A stretch of DNA of 64,000 bases from Streptomyces sp. AJS327 (lineage in GTDB: Bacteria; Actinomycetota; Actinomycetes; Streptomycetales; Streptomycetaceae): NCBI RefSeq assembly GCF_013450295.1, contig NZ_SKBR01000001.1, forward strand, positions 376,001 to 440,000, read 5' to 3'. Shown piece after piece: positions 54,474-63,349 of this stretch. Made by a program: the position numbers and the translations under genes. Within the stretch, counting starts at the first letter, position 1. Every line of letters begins with the position of its first letter. The notes under the pieces were generated by a model that was not told the DNA's origin, made no database searches, and worked only from the letters and a program-made list of their open reading frames with translations.

Positions 54474-54671
54474 CTACGCCAACTCCACGTCGTGAACCGG
54501 GGAGTTCCCGTACCACGGGCAGTCCGTCTCCTGTGCCGGGAGGTCCGTCGGCCGGACGGGTGCGGCTGGCCGGTGGGCGCCAACCCGCCGCCAAGGGATG
54601 GGCGTTGACGACGCCGCCGACCGGGGTACCGCAACGCCGGAAGGGCCGCCGGGCTTCCCGCACCCGTACAC
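54474..54671 (-). CDS. Possible small protein
   Basis: A 65-aa minus-strand frame ending WYGNSPVHDVELA. The C-terminal part has plausible codon bias; the N-terminal part does not. There is no clear ribosome site. It lies between converging genes. I include it only as a possibility. Confidence 0.2.
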   Translation of the reverse strand: MYGCGKPGGPSGVAVPRSAASSTPIPWRRVGAHRPAAPVRPTDLPAQETDCPWYGNSPVHDVELA

Positions 54672-54711
54672 GGGGGTACCGAAGGGATGGTGAAGTGCGG
54701 GGGGAGCGGGG

Positions 54712-55323
54712 TCAGTTCTCGATCGTCTGGACGCGGGGTGGGGTGGACGCGCTCCAGTGGCAGAGCACCGTGGAGGTCTGGGCGCCGTTGGTGAAAGTGA
54801 CCCGGATCAGCTCCCGCGAGGTCCACACCCGCATCTGCCAGCCGGGCTGCGGGGTGGCCGAGACCAGGCTCGCGGAGGTCGCCCGCAGATCGAGTACCAC
54901 CCGGCCGCCGCGCACCGCCACCGCCCTGATCCCCACCCCGGGGTCGGCGGTCGGCGCCGTCCCGCCGTCCGGTGGCGGACTGCCCGGCGGGGTCGGCGAT
55001 CCACCGGTGCCGCTGGGGCGGGGGGACGTGCCGCCGGGGCGCTCGGAGGGGGACCGGCTGGGGCTCGCGTCCCGGCTCGGGCGCGCGTCGTCCGGCCGGG
55101 CGGTCCTGCTCGGGGAGGGTTTCGGCCGCTGGGTGGACGAGGAGCGGGGCCGAACCTCCGGTTCCTCGGACCGCTCGCTCACCGGCAGCGTGCGCGGCGG
55201 ATCGTAGGTGGTGCCCGCGAGCACCGTGTGCACACCGAACCAGGCGAGCGCCACGGCGGCACCGGTGACCAGCGACCAGGCTCCGGTCAGCAGGGCCCGG
55301 CGGCGGAGCGTGAGTGCACCCAT
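54712..55323 (-). CDS. Membrane-anchored protein next to two-component system
   Basis: A 203-aa protein. One N-terminal transmembrane helix (LLTGAWSLVTGAAVALAWFG), a long Ser/Pro/Arg-rich extracytoplasmic linker (about residues 50-125), then a small beta-domain: VRAVAVRGGRVVLDL-like strands, TPQPGWQMRVWTSRELIRV and STVLCHWSAS. No enzymatic motif. Divergent from the response regulator at 55467, so it may be a target or accessory sensor of that two-component system, as CseA is for CseBC; that is inference. Confidence 0.65.
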   Translation of the reverse strand: MGALTLRRRALLTGAWSLVTGAAVALAWFGVHTVLAGTTYDPPRTLPVSERSEEPEVRPRSSSTQRPKPSPSRTARPDDARPSRDASPSRSPSERPGGTSPRPSGTGGSPTPPGSPPPDGGTAPTADPGVGIRAVAVRGGRVVLDLRATSASLVSATPQPGWQMRVWTSRELIRVTFTNGAQTSTVLCHWSASTPPRVQTIEN

Positions 55324-55466
55324 TCCCAGCACCCTAGGGCACGTCCCGCGCGGTCCCGTCCGGGTGTGCGGCCCCCACTGACGTGTGCCGGAACCCGGCG
55401 GGGCGGCGGAAGAGGGGGGCGCCTTCGCCGTTTCCGGGCCGGGTGCGATGCCGTACGGTGCCGCGC

Positions 55467-56201
55467 ATGGCAAGTGTGCTCGTCGTCGAGGACGACCCGT
55501 TCGTGCGCTCGGCCCTCATCCGGCACCTCACCGAGGCGGCGCACGCGGTGCGGAGCGTGGGAACGGCGCTGGAGGCGCTGCGCGAGGTCGCGCAGGTCGG
55601 CTTCGACGTGGTCATCCTCGACCTCGGACTGCCGGACCTGGACGGCGGCGAGGCCCTGAAGATGCTGCGCGGCATCACCGACGTGCCTGTGATCATCGCC
55701 ACGGCGCGGGACGACGAGACGGAGATCGTCCGGCTGCTCAACGAGGGCGCCGACGACTACCTGGTCAAACCGTTCTCCGTCGAGCACCTCTCGGCGCGCA
55801 TCTCCGCGGTGCTGCGCCGTTCCCGCTCCGGCAACCGGGCGGGCGCCGACGAGGACCGGGTGATCACGGTCGGCGGACTGGCCATCGACCCGCTCCGCCG
55901 CCAAGCCCGACTCGACGGCGTACTCGTGGAGTTGACCCGCCGCGAGTTCGACCTGCTGGCCTTCCTCGCGGAGCGGCCCGGAGTGGTCGTCCCCCGCCGG
56001 GAGTTGCTGGCCGAGGTGTGGCAGCAGTCGTACGGCGACGACCAGACCATAGACGTCCATCTCTCCTGGCTCCGCAGGAAGTTGGGGGAGACCGCCGCCC
56101 GGCCGCGCTATCTGCACACGCTGCGCGGTGTCGGCGTGAAGCTGGAGCCCCCGGGCGACGACGGCACCGCCGCCACCACCACCACGGACCGGCGGACATG
56201 A
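55467..56201 (+). CDS. OmpR/PhoB-family response regulator
   Basis: A 244-aa response regulator. The receiver domain has acidic pocket VVEDD, phospho-acceptor Asp52 in VVILDLGLPD, a Thr in IIATARDD and Lys in YLVKPFS. The C-terminal winged helix includes LTRREFDLLAFLAERPG and QTIDVHLSWLRRKLGE. It is followed 77 nt later by its sensor kinase. It likely binds direct repeats; the 11-bp tandem repeat at 57826 is a candidate. Confidence 0.93.
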   Translation: MASVLVVEDDPFVRSALIRHLTEAAHAVRSVGTALEALREVAQVGFDVVILDLGLPDLDGGEALKMLRGITDVPVIIATARDDETEIVRLLNEGADDYLVKPFSVEHLSARISAVLRRSRSGNRAGADEDRVITVGGLAIDPLRRQARLDGVLVELTRREFDLLAFLAERPGVVVPRRELLAEVWQQSYGDDQTIDVHLSWLRRKLGETAARPRYLHTLRGVGVKLEPPGDDGTAATTTTDRRT

Positions 56202-56278
56202 GCGCACCACCACCCGCGCCGGGAGCCGGGTGATGCGCCCCCCGGCACCGGACGGCCCGGAGTGAGGGGAGCGACGAG

Positions 56279-57760
56279 ATGAGATGGTCCCTGGTCCGGG
56301 TCTGCCTCGCGGTGACGGTCATGGTGGTGGTCGCCTTCGCCGTCCCGCTCGCCCTGGTCGTCAAGGAGATGGCGCGCGACCGGGCGTTCGCGCAGGCCGA
56401 ACGGCAGGCGGCGGCCGTGGGCCCCGCCCTGGCCATCACCACCGACCGCCGTCAGCTGCAACGCGCCGTGGCCAGCACCCAGGCGGGCGCCGACGGGCGG
56501 ATCGCCGTCCACGTCCCCGCACCCGAGGAGGGCGGACGCGCCGTCGACATCGGCCCGGGCCGGGCCCCCCGCGCGGACCTGCGCACAGCCCAGCGGCTGG
56601 GGCAGGTGTCGACCTCCACCGTGCCCGGCGGGTTCGCGCTGCTCCAGCCCACCGCCATCGCCAACGAACGCGTCGCGGTGGTCGAGGTGTTCATCCCGGA
56701 CGACGAGGTGACCCGGGGTGTGGCCACCTCCTGGATGGTGCTCGCCGGGGTCGGACTCGCCCTGGTCGTCGTCGCGGTGGCGGTCGCCGACCGGCTCGGC
56801 ACCCACATGGTCGGCGCGGCCGAGCGGCTCGCGGACGCCGCCCACGACCTGGGGAAGGGCGAACTGGGCGTGCGGGTCGAGGAACGTGGCCCGGCCGAAC
56901 TCCGCTCGGCCGCCGCCGCGTTCAACTCCATGGCCGACCAGGTCGTCCAGCTCCTGCACAACGAGCGGGAGCTGGCGGCGGACCTGTCGCACCGCCTGCG
57001 CACCCCGCTGACCGTCCTGCGGCTGAACGCGGCCTCGCTCGGCGACGGGGACAACGCCGAGCAGACCCGGGAGGCCGTCGCCACGCTGGAGGTCGAGGTG
57101 GACCGCATCATCACCGCCGCCAGGGAGCAGCGGGAGAACTCGGCCTCCTCGCCGGTCACCACCGGCACCGACGCCGCCGAGGTGATCCGGGAACGCATGG
57201 CCTTCTGGTCCGCGCTCGCGGAGGACGAGGGGCGGGACACCTGGGTGGCCGGGGTGGACGGGCCGGTGCCGGTGCCCGTCCCGAAGGCCGAACTGGTCGC
57301 GGCGCTCGACGCGTTGCTGGGCAACGTCTTCCGGCACACCCCCGAGGGCACCGGCTTCGCGGTGGACGTGTACGACGCGGGCGCCGCCGGGGACTCCGTC
57401 ATCGTGCTCGTCTCCGACGCGGGACCCGGCATACCGGACCCCCGGGCGGCGTTGCGCCGGGGCTACGGCGACGGCGGCCCCGGCTCCACCGGGCTCGGCC
57501 TGGACATCGCCCGCCGGGTGGCCGAGTCCACCGGCGGTGAGGTGACGGTGGGGCGCTCGGTGCTCGGCGGTGCCGAGGTCTGCCTCCGGATCGGCTCCGG
57601 TGGCCGCGAGCCCCGTGGCGCGCGGCAGAGCCTGCGCCGGGCGCGCCGTGGCGCCACCCGTACCGGCCGGGTCGGGCTGGGCGGTCTGGGGAACCTGGGG
57701 CGCCGGACGGACAAGGCGTCCGGCCGCGCCGCCCGCGGCCACCACGCACGCCACCAGTGA
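56279..57760 (+). CDS. Sensor histidine kinase
   Basis: A 493-aa membrane kinase. Two transmembrane helices (about residues 8-28 and 150-170) flank an extracytoplasmic sensor of about 120 residues; a HAMP segment follows. The H-box is DLSHRLRTPLTVLR (His about 238), the N-box NVFRHTPEGTG, G1 DAGPGIPD and G2 STGLGLDIA. The C-terminal tail (about 40 residues) is very basic. Cognate to the response regulator upstream. Confidence 0.92.
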   Translation: MRWSLVRVCLAVTVMVVVAFAVPLALVVKEMARDRAFAQAERQAAAVGPALAITTDRRQLQRAVASTQAGADGRIAVHVPAPEEGGRAVDIGPGRAPRADLRTAQRLGQVSTSTVPGGFALLQPTAIANERVAVVEVFIPDDEVTRGVATSWMVLAGVGLALVVVAVAVADRLGTHMVGAAERLADAAHDLGKGELGVRVEERGPAELRSAAAAFNSMADQVVQLLHNERELAADLSHRLRTPLTVLRLNAASLGDGDNAEQTREAVATLEVEVDRIITAAREQRENSASSPVTTGTDAAEVIRERMAFWSALAEDEGRDTWVAGVDGPVPVPVPKAELVAALDALLGNVFRHTPEGTGFAVDVYDAGAAGDSVIVLVSDAGPGIPDPRAALRRGYGDGGPGSTGLGLDIARRVAESTGGEVTVGRSVLGGAEVCLRIGSGGREPRGARQSLRRARRGATRTGRVGLGGLGNLGRRTDKASGRAARGHHARHQ

Positions 57761-58183
57761 CGCGCCGCGCCCCGTCCCACCCTCGTCGGAGCCCCGCCCG
57801 GGGCCGGATGAAGCGGAACCTTTCCCGCGCCTTAAGCGCGCCTTAAGGTGGTCGCCCTCCGAGTGGTTCGCGGCTTTTTCCGGGATCCCGGTCAGTAACA
57901 TACTGAGCGTCTCCCTTGAACGGCGACCACCACAGGCCGGTGTGCTGTCCCGGCCCCGCGGGGCGCGGCGGTCACATCCCCCCACCCGCCGCGCCCCGCC
58001 TCTCCGTTCCAGGCCGCCGCCCAGCCGTCGACCCCCCGTTCCGTCCCGTGCCCCGCCCGGCGAGACGACGTGCGGGCGCGACGCACGGACGAGGCGACGT
58101 ACGGTGAGCGTGCCGCGACCACCCGTCACCCTGACGGACCGTTCCCGAATGCGTACGCTCCGGTACGCGCCTTGGCTTCCCGT
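57761..58183. other. Regulatory gap upstream of M23 peptidase gene
   Basis: 423 bp without a gene. It contains the 11-bp tandem repeat at 57826-57847 and a moderately AT-rich stretch at 57870-57920. The peptidase promoter is presumably downstream of this. Confidence 0.5.
57826..57847. promoter_or_regulatory. 11-bp tandem repeat, candidate response-regulator site
   Basis: CGCGCCTTAAG occurs twice with no gap. Two direct repeats at one helical turn are the typical binding geometry of OmpR/PhoB-family regulators such as the one encoded just upstream. Confidence 0.5.
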
Positions 58184-59044
58184 ATGGCTGACACAGCTTC
58201 GACGCCCCGGCGGCAGCGCCGGAACCGAGTCCGATTCATAGCCTGCGGAGCGCTCACGGCCGCGCTGACCGTCGGGGGAGTGGAGGGGGCCGGGGCAGCG
58301 ACCCCGCCCCGCGCCCCGGACGATCCGGCCCCCGCCGCCCCGGCCCCCGTGGCCGACGAGCTCCGCCTGGACCTCCCGCCCCTTCCCCGGGGCGTGGCAC
58401 CCCCAGACCAGCCCGCGCCCCCGGCGGACGAGGTCACCGCCGAGGTCCCGTTCGGCCCCGCCGACGGCGAGACCCTGACGGACCCGGCCGAGGGCGGGGT
58501 CCCGGCGGACCTGGCGGACCCGGAGATCCCGCCCCGCCACCCCCACGACCCGCCGCTCGACCCCGTGGGCCCGCCCCGGCCCGCCGGAACCCCGGACCGC
58601 ACCAGCGTCACCGACCTCGCGCGCGCCAGCACCGGCCTGTCCTGGAGCCGTCCGCTGCGCTCCCCGGCCCGGATCTCCCAGAGCTACGGGGTGCGCGGCG
58701 GCTGGGCGTCCGGCTATCACACCGGAGTGGATCTCGCGGTGCCCGTGGGCACCCCGGTGCGGTCCGTCGGCGCGGGCCGGGTCGTCTTCGCCGGCCGCTC
58801 CGGCGCGTACGGCAAGGCCGTGACGATCCGGATGCGGGACGGGAAGTACACGCTCTTCGCCCACCTCTCCCGGATCCACGTGCGCAAGGGCCAGCGGGTC
58901 CGGGCCGGAACCCTGATCGGCAAGTCCGGCAACACCGGCCAGTCCTCCGGCCCGCACCTGCACTTCGAGGTGCGCGCGGCCCGGGGCTACGGCAGCGACA
59001 TCGATCCGCGGAAGTACCTCGCCCAGCGCGGCGTGCGGCTCTGA
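58184..59044 (+). CDS. Secreted M23 (LytM) peptidoglycan endopeptidase
   Basis: A 286-aa secreted peptidase. A signal peptide (basic QRRNRVRF then ACGALTAALTVGGVEGAGA) and a Pro/Asp-rich linker of about 120 residues precede the LytM domain. The zinc residues are seen: His and Asp in SGYHTGVDLA, and HLHFEV near the C terminus. It should cut peptide cross-links in the cell wall. The ATG at 58184 lacks a strong ribosome site. The neighbouring two-component system may control it. Confidence 0.88.
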   Translation: MADTASTPRRQRRNRVRFIACGALTAALTVGGVEGAGAATPPRAPDDPAPAAPAPVADELRLDLPPLPRGVAPPDQPAPPADEVTAEVPFGPADGETLTDPAEGGVPADLADPEIPPRHPHDPPLDPVGPPRPAGTPDRTSVTDLARASTGLSWSRPLRSPARISQSYGVRGGWASGYHTGVDLAVPVGTPVRSVGAGRVVFAGRSGAYGKAVTIRMRDGKYTLFAHLSRIHVRKGQRVRAGTLIGKSGNTGQSSGPHLHFEVRAARGYGSDIDPRKYLAQRGVRL

Positions 59045-59293
59045 GCCGTACGCCACCGCGTCGTGGGCCTCCGCGCCGCGACGGCCGACGACCCGGCGCG
59101 CCCGGCCGCCGCCCCCTCTCCGGGGGACGGCGGCCGGGCGTCGCCCGCGAGAGGCCCCGGGCGGACCGCGCCCGCACCCCGAGGGGCGGGGTCCGCCCGG
59201 GAGAACCGTCCGGTACGGGAACCAACTCGCGCGCCCGGGTGTACTTCTGACTGGCCGCCTATTGTTACGTGATCCAGTCAGCGAGGGGGACAC

Positions 59294-61504
59294 ATGAACA
59301 ACGAAGAGAGATCCGGCGCTGGGGGAACCGGTGGCGGGGCCGCCGGCGGCCCCGGGGACCCCCAGGCGGGGATGGACCCCCGGCGCGCGTACGCGGGGGC
59401 GCCGAGCGTGGTGATCGACGGCCGTTACGAACTGCTGGAACCGATCGGCAGTGGCGGCATGGGCGAGGTGTGGAAGGCCCATGACCGGCGGCTGCGCCGG
59501 TTCGTCGCGGTGAAGGGCATGCTCGACCCGAACGCGATGACCGCCGGTAACCAGGTCGCGGCGATGCAGCGGGCGCGCCGGGAGGCGGAGGCGATCGCCA
59601 AGATCGAGCACCAGAACGTGGTGTCGGTCCACGACCAGGTGGAGACCGACAACCAGGTCTGGATCGTGATGAAGCTCCTCGAAGCCAGATCCCTGGCGGA
59701 TCTGCTGCGCGCGGAGGGCTCCCTCGCCGTTCCCCGGGCGGCGAACATCGGCCTCCAGATCCTCCGGGGCCTGCGGGCGGTGCACGCGGCGTCCGTCGTC
59801 CACCGCGACGTGAAGCCGGGCAACGTGCTGGTCCGGGACGACGGTCTCGTGATCCTCGTGGACTTCGGGATCGCGACCTTCGAGGGCGCCGCCCAGGTGA
59901 CCCGGGTCGGCAGCGTCATCGGCACGCCCCCGTACCTGGCGCCCGAGATCTTCGCACCCGGATCCGTCGGCCCCACCGCCGCCTCCGACCTCTGGGCGCT
60001 GGGCGTCACGCTCTACCAGATGGTCGAGGGCCGCTCTCCCTTCGCCGGGCAGGAGGTGTGGGAGGTCCAGGAGAGTATCCGGCAGTCCCCGGAACCCGCG
60101 TTCCGGTATGCCGGGCCCCTCGCCCCGGTCATCCGGGGGCTGCTGGTCACTGACCCCGACCAGCGCCTGGACGCGGCCACGGCGGACGCGATGGTGGGAG
60201 AGGTGCTGGGCGGCGACTCGTTCGCGCCGCACACGCCGTCGGTGGTACCGGCCACGCACCCGCCGACCAAGCCGCCCGAACCCGCCCCCGCCGCCGAGGC
60301 GTCCGAGCCCGACCCCGTTCCCGAAGTGCCCGCGCCCGCCGCCGAGGCGCCCAACCCCGGCCCGGATCCCACCCCCGCCACGCCAGAGCCAGGGCCAGAG
60401 CCAGGGACGGGGACGGAGCCCGCCCCGGCCGCCACGCCCGCGGCGTCCACACCCGATCCCGACCCGAGCCCCGAGCCGTCCGTGCCGGAGCCGGGCCCCG
60501 CGGTGTCCGGCCCCGCGACGCCCGCACCGGCTCCCGTGGCGCCGAGCGGCGAGCGTCCCCGCTTCGGCCGTGGGCTGAAGGTGGCGGCGCTGGCCGTGTC
60601 CGTGGCGCTGCTCGCCACCGCCGGCTGGCTCGTGACGAAGAACGAGGACTCGGGCGGCAAGGCCGACCAGGCCGATCAGGCACGCCAGGACGACCGGGGC
60701 GGCGGCCCGGCGGAGAAGTGGAAGGACTCGAAGCCCACGCTGAACATCGGCGTCAAGAACGATCAGCCGGGCCTCAGTCTGTACAACAAGAAGACGGACA
60801 CGTACGCGGGTTACGACGTCGACCTGGCCTACGCGATCGCCGAACGGATGGGCTACCGCGAAGCGGACGTCGAGTTCACACCGGTGACGACCGACGACCG
60901 GAGCACCGCCCTGAAGCGGAAGAAGGTGGACCTGGTCATCGCCTCGTACAGCATCACGGACGACCGGAAGAACACCGCGCCGGACGACTACAGCGTCGAC
61001 TTCGCGGGCCCGTACTACCTGGCGGGCCGCGGGTTCCTGGTCCGCGAGAAGTCCAGCAAGTACGACATCAAGGACTCCAGCGACCTGCTCGACCTGGGCG
61101 TCGAGGTGTGCACCGCGCGGAACTCGACGTACGGGAAGGTGCTGGCCGAGAAGGGCTTCACCATGAAGAAGTCGCAGCCCAGCACGTACGAGGGCTGCAA
61201 GGAGGAGCTGTTGGACGTGAAGTCCGACGTCTACGCGGTGGCCTCGGACGACGTCGTCCTCGCCGGCTACGCGAAGGCCAACCCGGGCAAGGTGCGGCGG
61301 CTGAACAACATCCGGGGCGCCGAGGCGTACGGCGTGGCCATGCTCCCCGAGAACCGGGGGCTGAAGGACGAGGTGTGCCGGGCGCTGAAGGACGTCATGG
61401 ACGGCAAGGACTGGGAGGACCTGTACACCAAGCACCTGGCCGGCATGCTGAACAGCAAGACCCCGCCCGAGCCTCCGGCCCTGACGGAGTGCCCGAAGGG
61501 CTGA
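59294..61504 (+). CDS. Transmembrane Ser/Thr kinase fused to extracellular solute-binding domain
   Basis: A 736-aa receptor kinase. The cytoplasmic kinase domain (about residues 44-310) has all motifs: GSGGMGEVWKAHD, VAVKGML, VVHRDVKPGNVLV, VDFGIATF and LAPEIF. A Pro/Glu/Thr-rich linker (310-428) leads to one transmembrane helix (about 430-450) and an extracytoplasmic SBP_bac_3-type domain (about 475-730, starting TLNIGVKNDQPGLS and including YAGYDVDLAYAIAERMG, KVDLVIASYSITDDR). It should sense a polar solute outside the cell and phosphorylate cytoplasmic proteins. Typical PASTA repeats are absent. Confidence 0.92.
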   Translation: MNNEERSGAGGTGGGAAGGPGDPQAGMDPRRAYAGAPSVVIDGRYELLEPIGSGGMGEVWKAHDRRLRRFVAVKGMLDPNAMTAGNQVAAMQRARREAEAIAKIEHQNVVSVHDQVETDNQVWIVMKLLEARSLADLLRAEGSLAVPRAANIGLQILRGLRAVHAASVVHRDVKPGNVLVRDDGLVILVDFGIATFEGAAQVTRVGSVIGTPPYLAPEIFAPGSVGPTAASDLWALGVTLYQMVEGRSPFAGQEVWEVQESIRQSPEPAFRYAGPLAPVIRGLLVTDPDQRLDAATADAMVGEVLGGDSFAPHTPSVVPATHPPTKPPEPAPAAEASEPDPVPEVPAPAAEAPNPGPDPTPATPEPGPEPGTGTEPAPAATPAASTPDPDPSPEPSVPEPGPAVSGPATPAPAPVAPSGERPRFGRGLKVAALAVSVALLATAGWLVTKNEDSGGKADQADQARQDDRGGGPAEKWKDSKPTLNIGVKNDQPGLSLYNKKTDTYAGYDVDLAYAIAERMGYREADVEFTPVTTDDRSTALKRKKVDLVIASYSITDDRKNTAPDDYSVDFAGPYYLAGRGFLVREKSSKYDIKDSSDLLDLGVEVCTARNSTYGKVLAEKGFTMKKSQPSTYEGCKEELLDVKSDVYAVASDDVVLAGYAKANPGKVRRLNNIRGAEAYGVAMLPENRGLKDEVCRALKDVMDGKDWEDLYTKHLAGMLNSKTPPEPPALTECPKG

Positions 61505-62220
61505 GCGCGCCCAGCCCGACGGCCGCCCGGGTGTTGAGGGCTCGGCCCGTGGGGTGCGGTGGCGAGAGCGGACGAGGGGCGGGCGGCACGGGGGCGGGGC
61601 GAGGAACCGCCCCGCCCCGCGCCCGTCGTGACGGTGGAGTCGGCAGCGGCCGACCAGCCGGGCCATGGCGCGGTCGATGGTCCACAGCCGTCCCAGCCGG
61701 CGGGAGGTCTCGAACCCTGGCGGGTCAGTGCTGGCCGTGAGAGCCGCAGCGGTCCCCATTCGGGCAGAGCCGGGTTTTGAGTGGAAGGTGAGCCCCTCCG
61801 CGGGCGCGGTCCGAGCGCTCTCGAGGGTCGGCGGGGCGTGGGTTGTGGCGACAGCCATGAACGTCCCGGCACGCGCTGCCGCCGATCTGCGGCAACCAAC
61901 GGCTCCTCACGGAACGCGGCTCCTGGACTCCAGGAAGGACGCTGTGAGTTCTCGTTGACGCTGGCTGAAGGCGGGCCAGTCGGGACGAGGAAGACCGTTG
62001 CCAGTCGCGGGGGATCGACGACGGGTCGTAGGCGCGGGGGAACCGCTGCCGCCGGTCGTCCCGCGTAATCCGGGACGTCCGGCAGGTAAGCGTCTGGATT
62101 GCCACCAGGCGCGGTGCGGTGGCCAGGTCGGTCACCGGCGTAGACAGCTCGCCAATGCGTCGGTGTCGAAGACCGCGTCTTGCCCTGGATCCTGCCCGGA
62201 TCATGGCGACTCCTCGACAG
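61505..62220. other. Long gap at junction with iron-uptake genes
   Basis: 716 bp up to the iron box, without a credible gene. From about 61740 the composition becomes less GC-biased, which marks a possible junction of transferred DNA. A minus-strand stretch around 61640-61720 reads RRLGRLWTIDRAMARLVGRC and may be a decayed gene; no family could be assigned. Confidence 0.45.
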
Positions 62221-62239
62221 CAAGGCAAGGCTAACCTAA
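62221..62239. promoter_or_regulatory. Iron box (DmdR/IdeR operator)
   Basis: The 19 bp read CAAGGCAAGGCTAACCTAA and match the IdeR/DmdR1 consensus TWAGGTWAGSCTWACCTWA at 17 of 19 positions. It lies 85 bp before the binding-protein start, so the operon should be repressed when iron is sufficient. Confidence 0.85.
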
Positions 62240-62323
62240 CCTACGGGCGGAGCGGTTGCCGAGGTCTTCCCATGCGTTTCGGGCTGGCCGATCGTCCACA
62301 TCCGTGTCTTCCGAGGAGAGAAC

Positions 62324-63349
62324 GTGACCCGAACCTCATACCGTCTGTTGTTGCCAGCCCTTCTGCTGGCCCTGCTCGCGGCGGTGGCCGGCTGCGGGTC
62401 CTCGGCCACCACTGATGAGGCGTCGGGCGAGGCCACCTCCAGGAAGGCGACCAGCGGCGGTACGGCTGCCAAGGTGCCCTCGGTCGATGCCGGCGAGCCG
62501 CAGCTGCCAGTGACCTTCACCGGCGACGACGACGTCGAGATCAAGGTCTCCAGCCTGGACCGGGTGATGGTGCTCGACGACGCCACCATGGAGATCATGG
62601 ACGCGCTCGGCATGGCCGATTCCATAGGCATCGCCCCCGATACCTCCCTCGTCGAAGACGCCGCCGCCCACGCCGAGGAACGGATCACCATGGCCGGCCG
62701 GGGCAGCCTGACCGTCGAGGGCGTCGTCGCCCTGGAGCCGACGCTGGTGATCGGCACCAACATGACCCGGCACGCTGAGGTCATCGAAGGTCTACAGGAC
62801 GCCGGAATCCCTGCCACGCTGATCGATGGCACACAGTCGGCCCCGGAGAAGATCCGCGACACCGCCGAGGTGCTCGGCGTGCCCGAGGCCGGCCAGAAAC
62901 TCGGAGGTCGGGTCCAGAAACAGTTCGACCAGGCCGCGGCCCGTCTCAAGGGAGTCGACAAACGCCCGCGGGTGATGGTCCTCTCCTCCAGCGGCGCGGG
63001 TGACAGCGGCGCGACCACAGCCGCCGGCGAGCAGACCCCCGCCCACCAGGTGATCGTCAAGGCCGGTGGGCTGAACACCGGGGCCGAGTCCGGGCTGGAC
63101 CGTTACCAGTCGATCACGGCCGAAGGCCTGACCTCCGCCGCTCCGGAAGCCATCGTCGTAGCCGCCGCGGAGATCGATGACCTAGGCGGCAAGGATGGCG
63201 TCTGGGACCGGGTAAAAGGCTTGCGCGGAACCCCGGCCGCCCAGACGAAGTCCCTGATCATCATGGAGGACATGCGGATCAAGGGCGGCGGAGTCAGCGC
63301 CGGCGTGGGGATCCTCGACCTGCAGTCCCAGCTTTCCCCCGACGCATGA
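62324..63349 (+). CDS. Heme/iron ABC transporter substrate-binding lipoprotein (HmuT-like)
   Basis: A 341-aa binding lipoprotein with lipobox AAVAGCGSS. The cluster-A-type (class III) fold shows VSSLDRVMVLDDATMEIMDAL, LTVEGVVALEPTLVIGTN and a LIDGTQSAPEKI segment, matching hemin-binding HmuT/HutB proteins more than siderophore binders. GTG at 62324 has GAGGAGAG. Its stop overlaps the permease start (ATGA). Regulated by the iron box at 62221. Confidence 0.85.
   Translation: MTRTSYRLLLPALLLALLAAVAGCGSSATTDEASGEATSRKATSGGTAAKVPSVDAGEPQLPVTFTGDDDVEIKVSSLDRVMVLDDATMEIMDALGMADSIGIAPDTSLVEDAAAHAEERITMAGRGSLTVEGVVALEPTLVIGTNMTRHAEVIEGLQDAGIPATLIDGTQSAPEKIRDTAEVLGVPEAGQKLGGRVQKQFDQAAARLKGVDKRPRVMVLSSSGAGDSGATTAAGEQTPAHQVIVKAGGLNTGAESGLDRYQSITAEGLTSAAPEAIVVAAAEIDDLGGKDGVWDRVKGLRGTPAAQTKSLIIMEDMRIKGGGVSAGVGILDLQSQLSPDA

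Noticed and set aside
56108..61858. Very long open minus-strand frame (over 1900 codons) opposite the two-component, peptidase and kinase genes
   Set aside because: It is the antisense of clear plus-strand genes; its translation is Arg/Gly/Val-rich low complexity without domains, an expected artefact of high GC.
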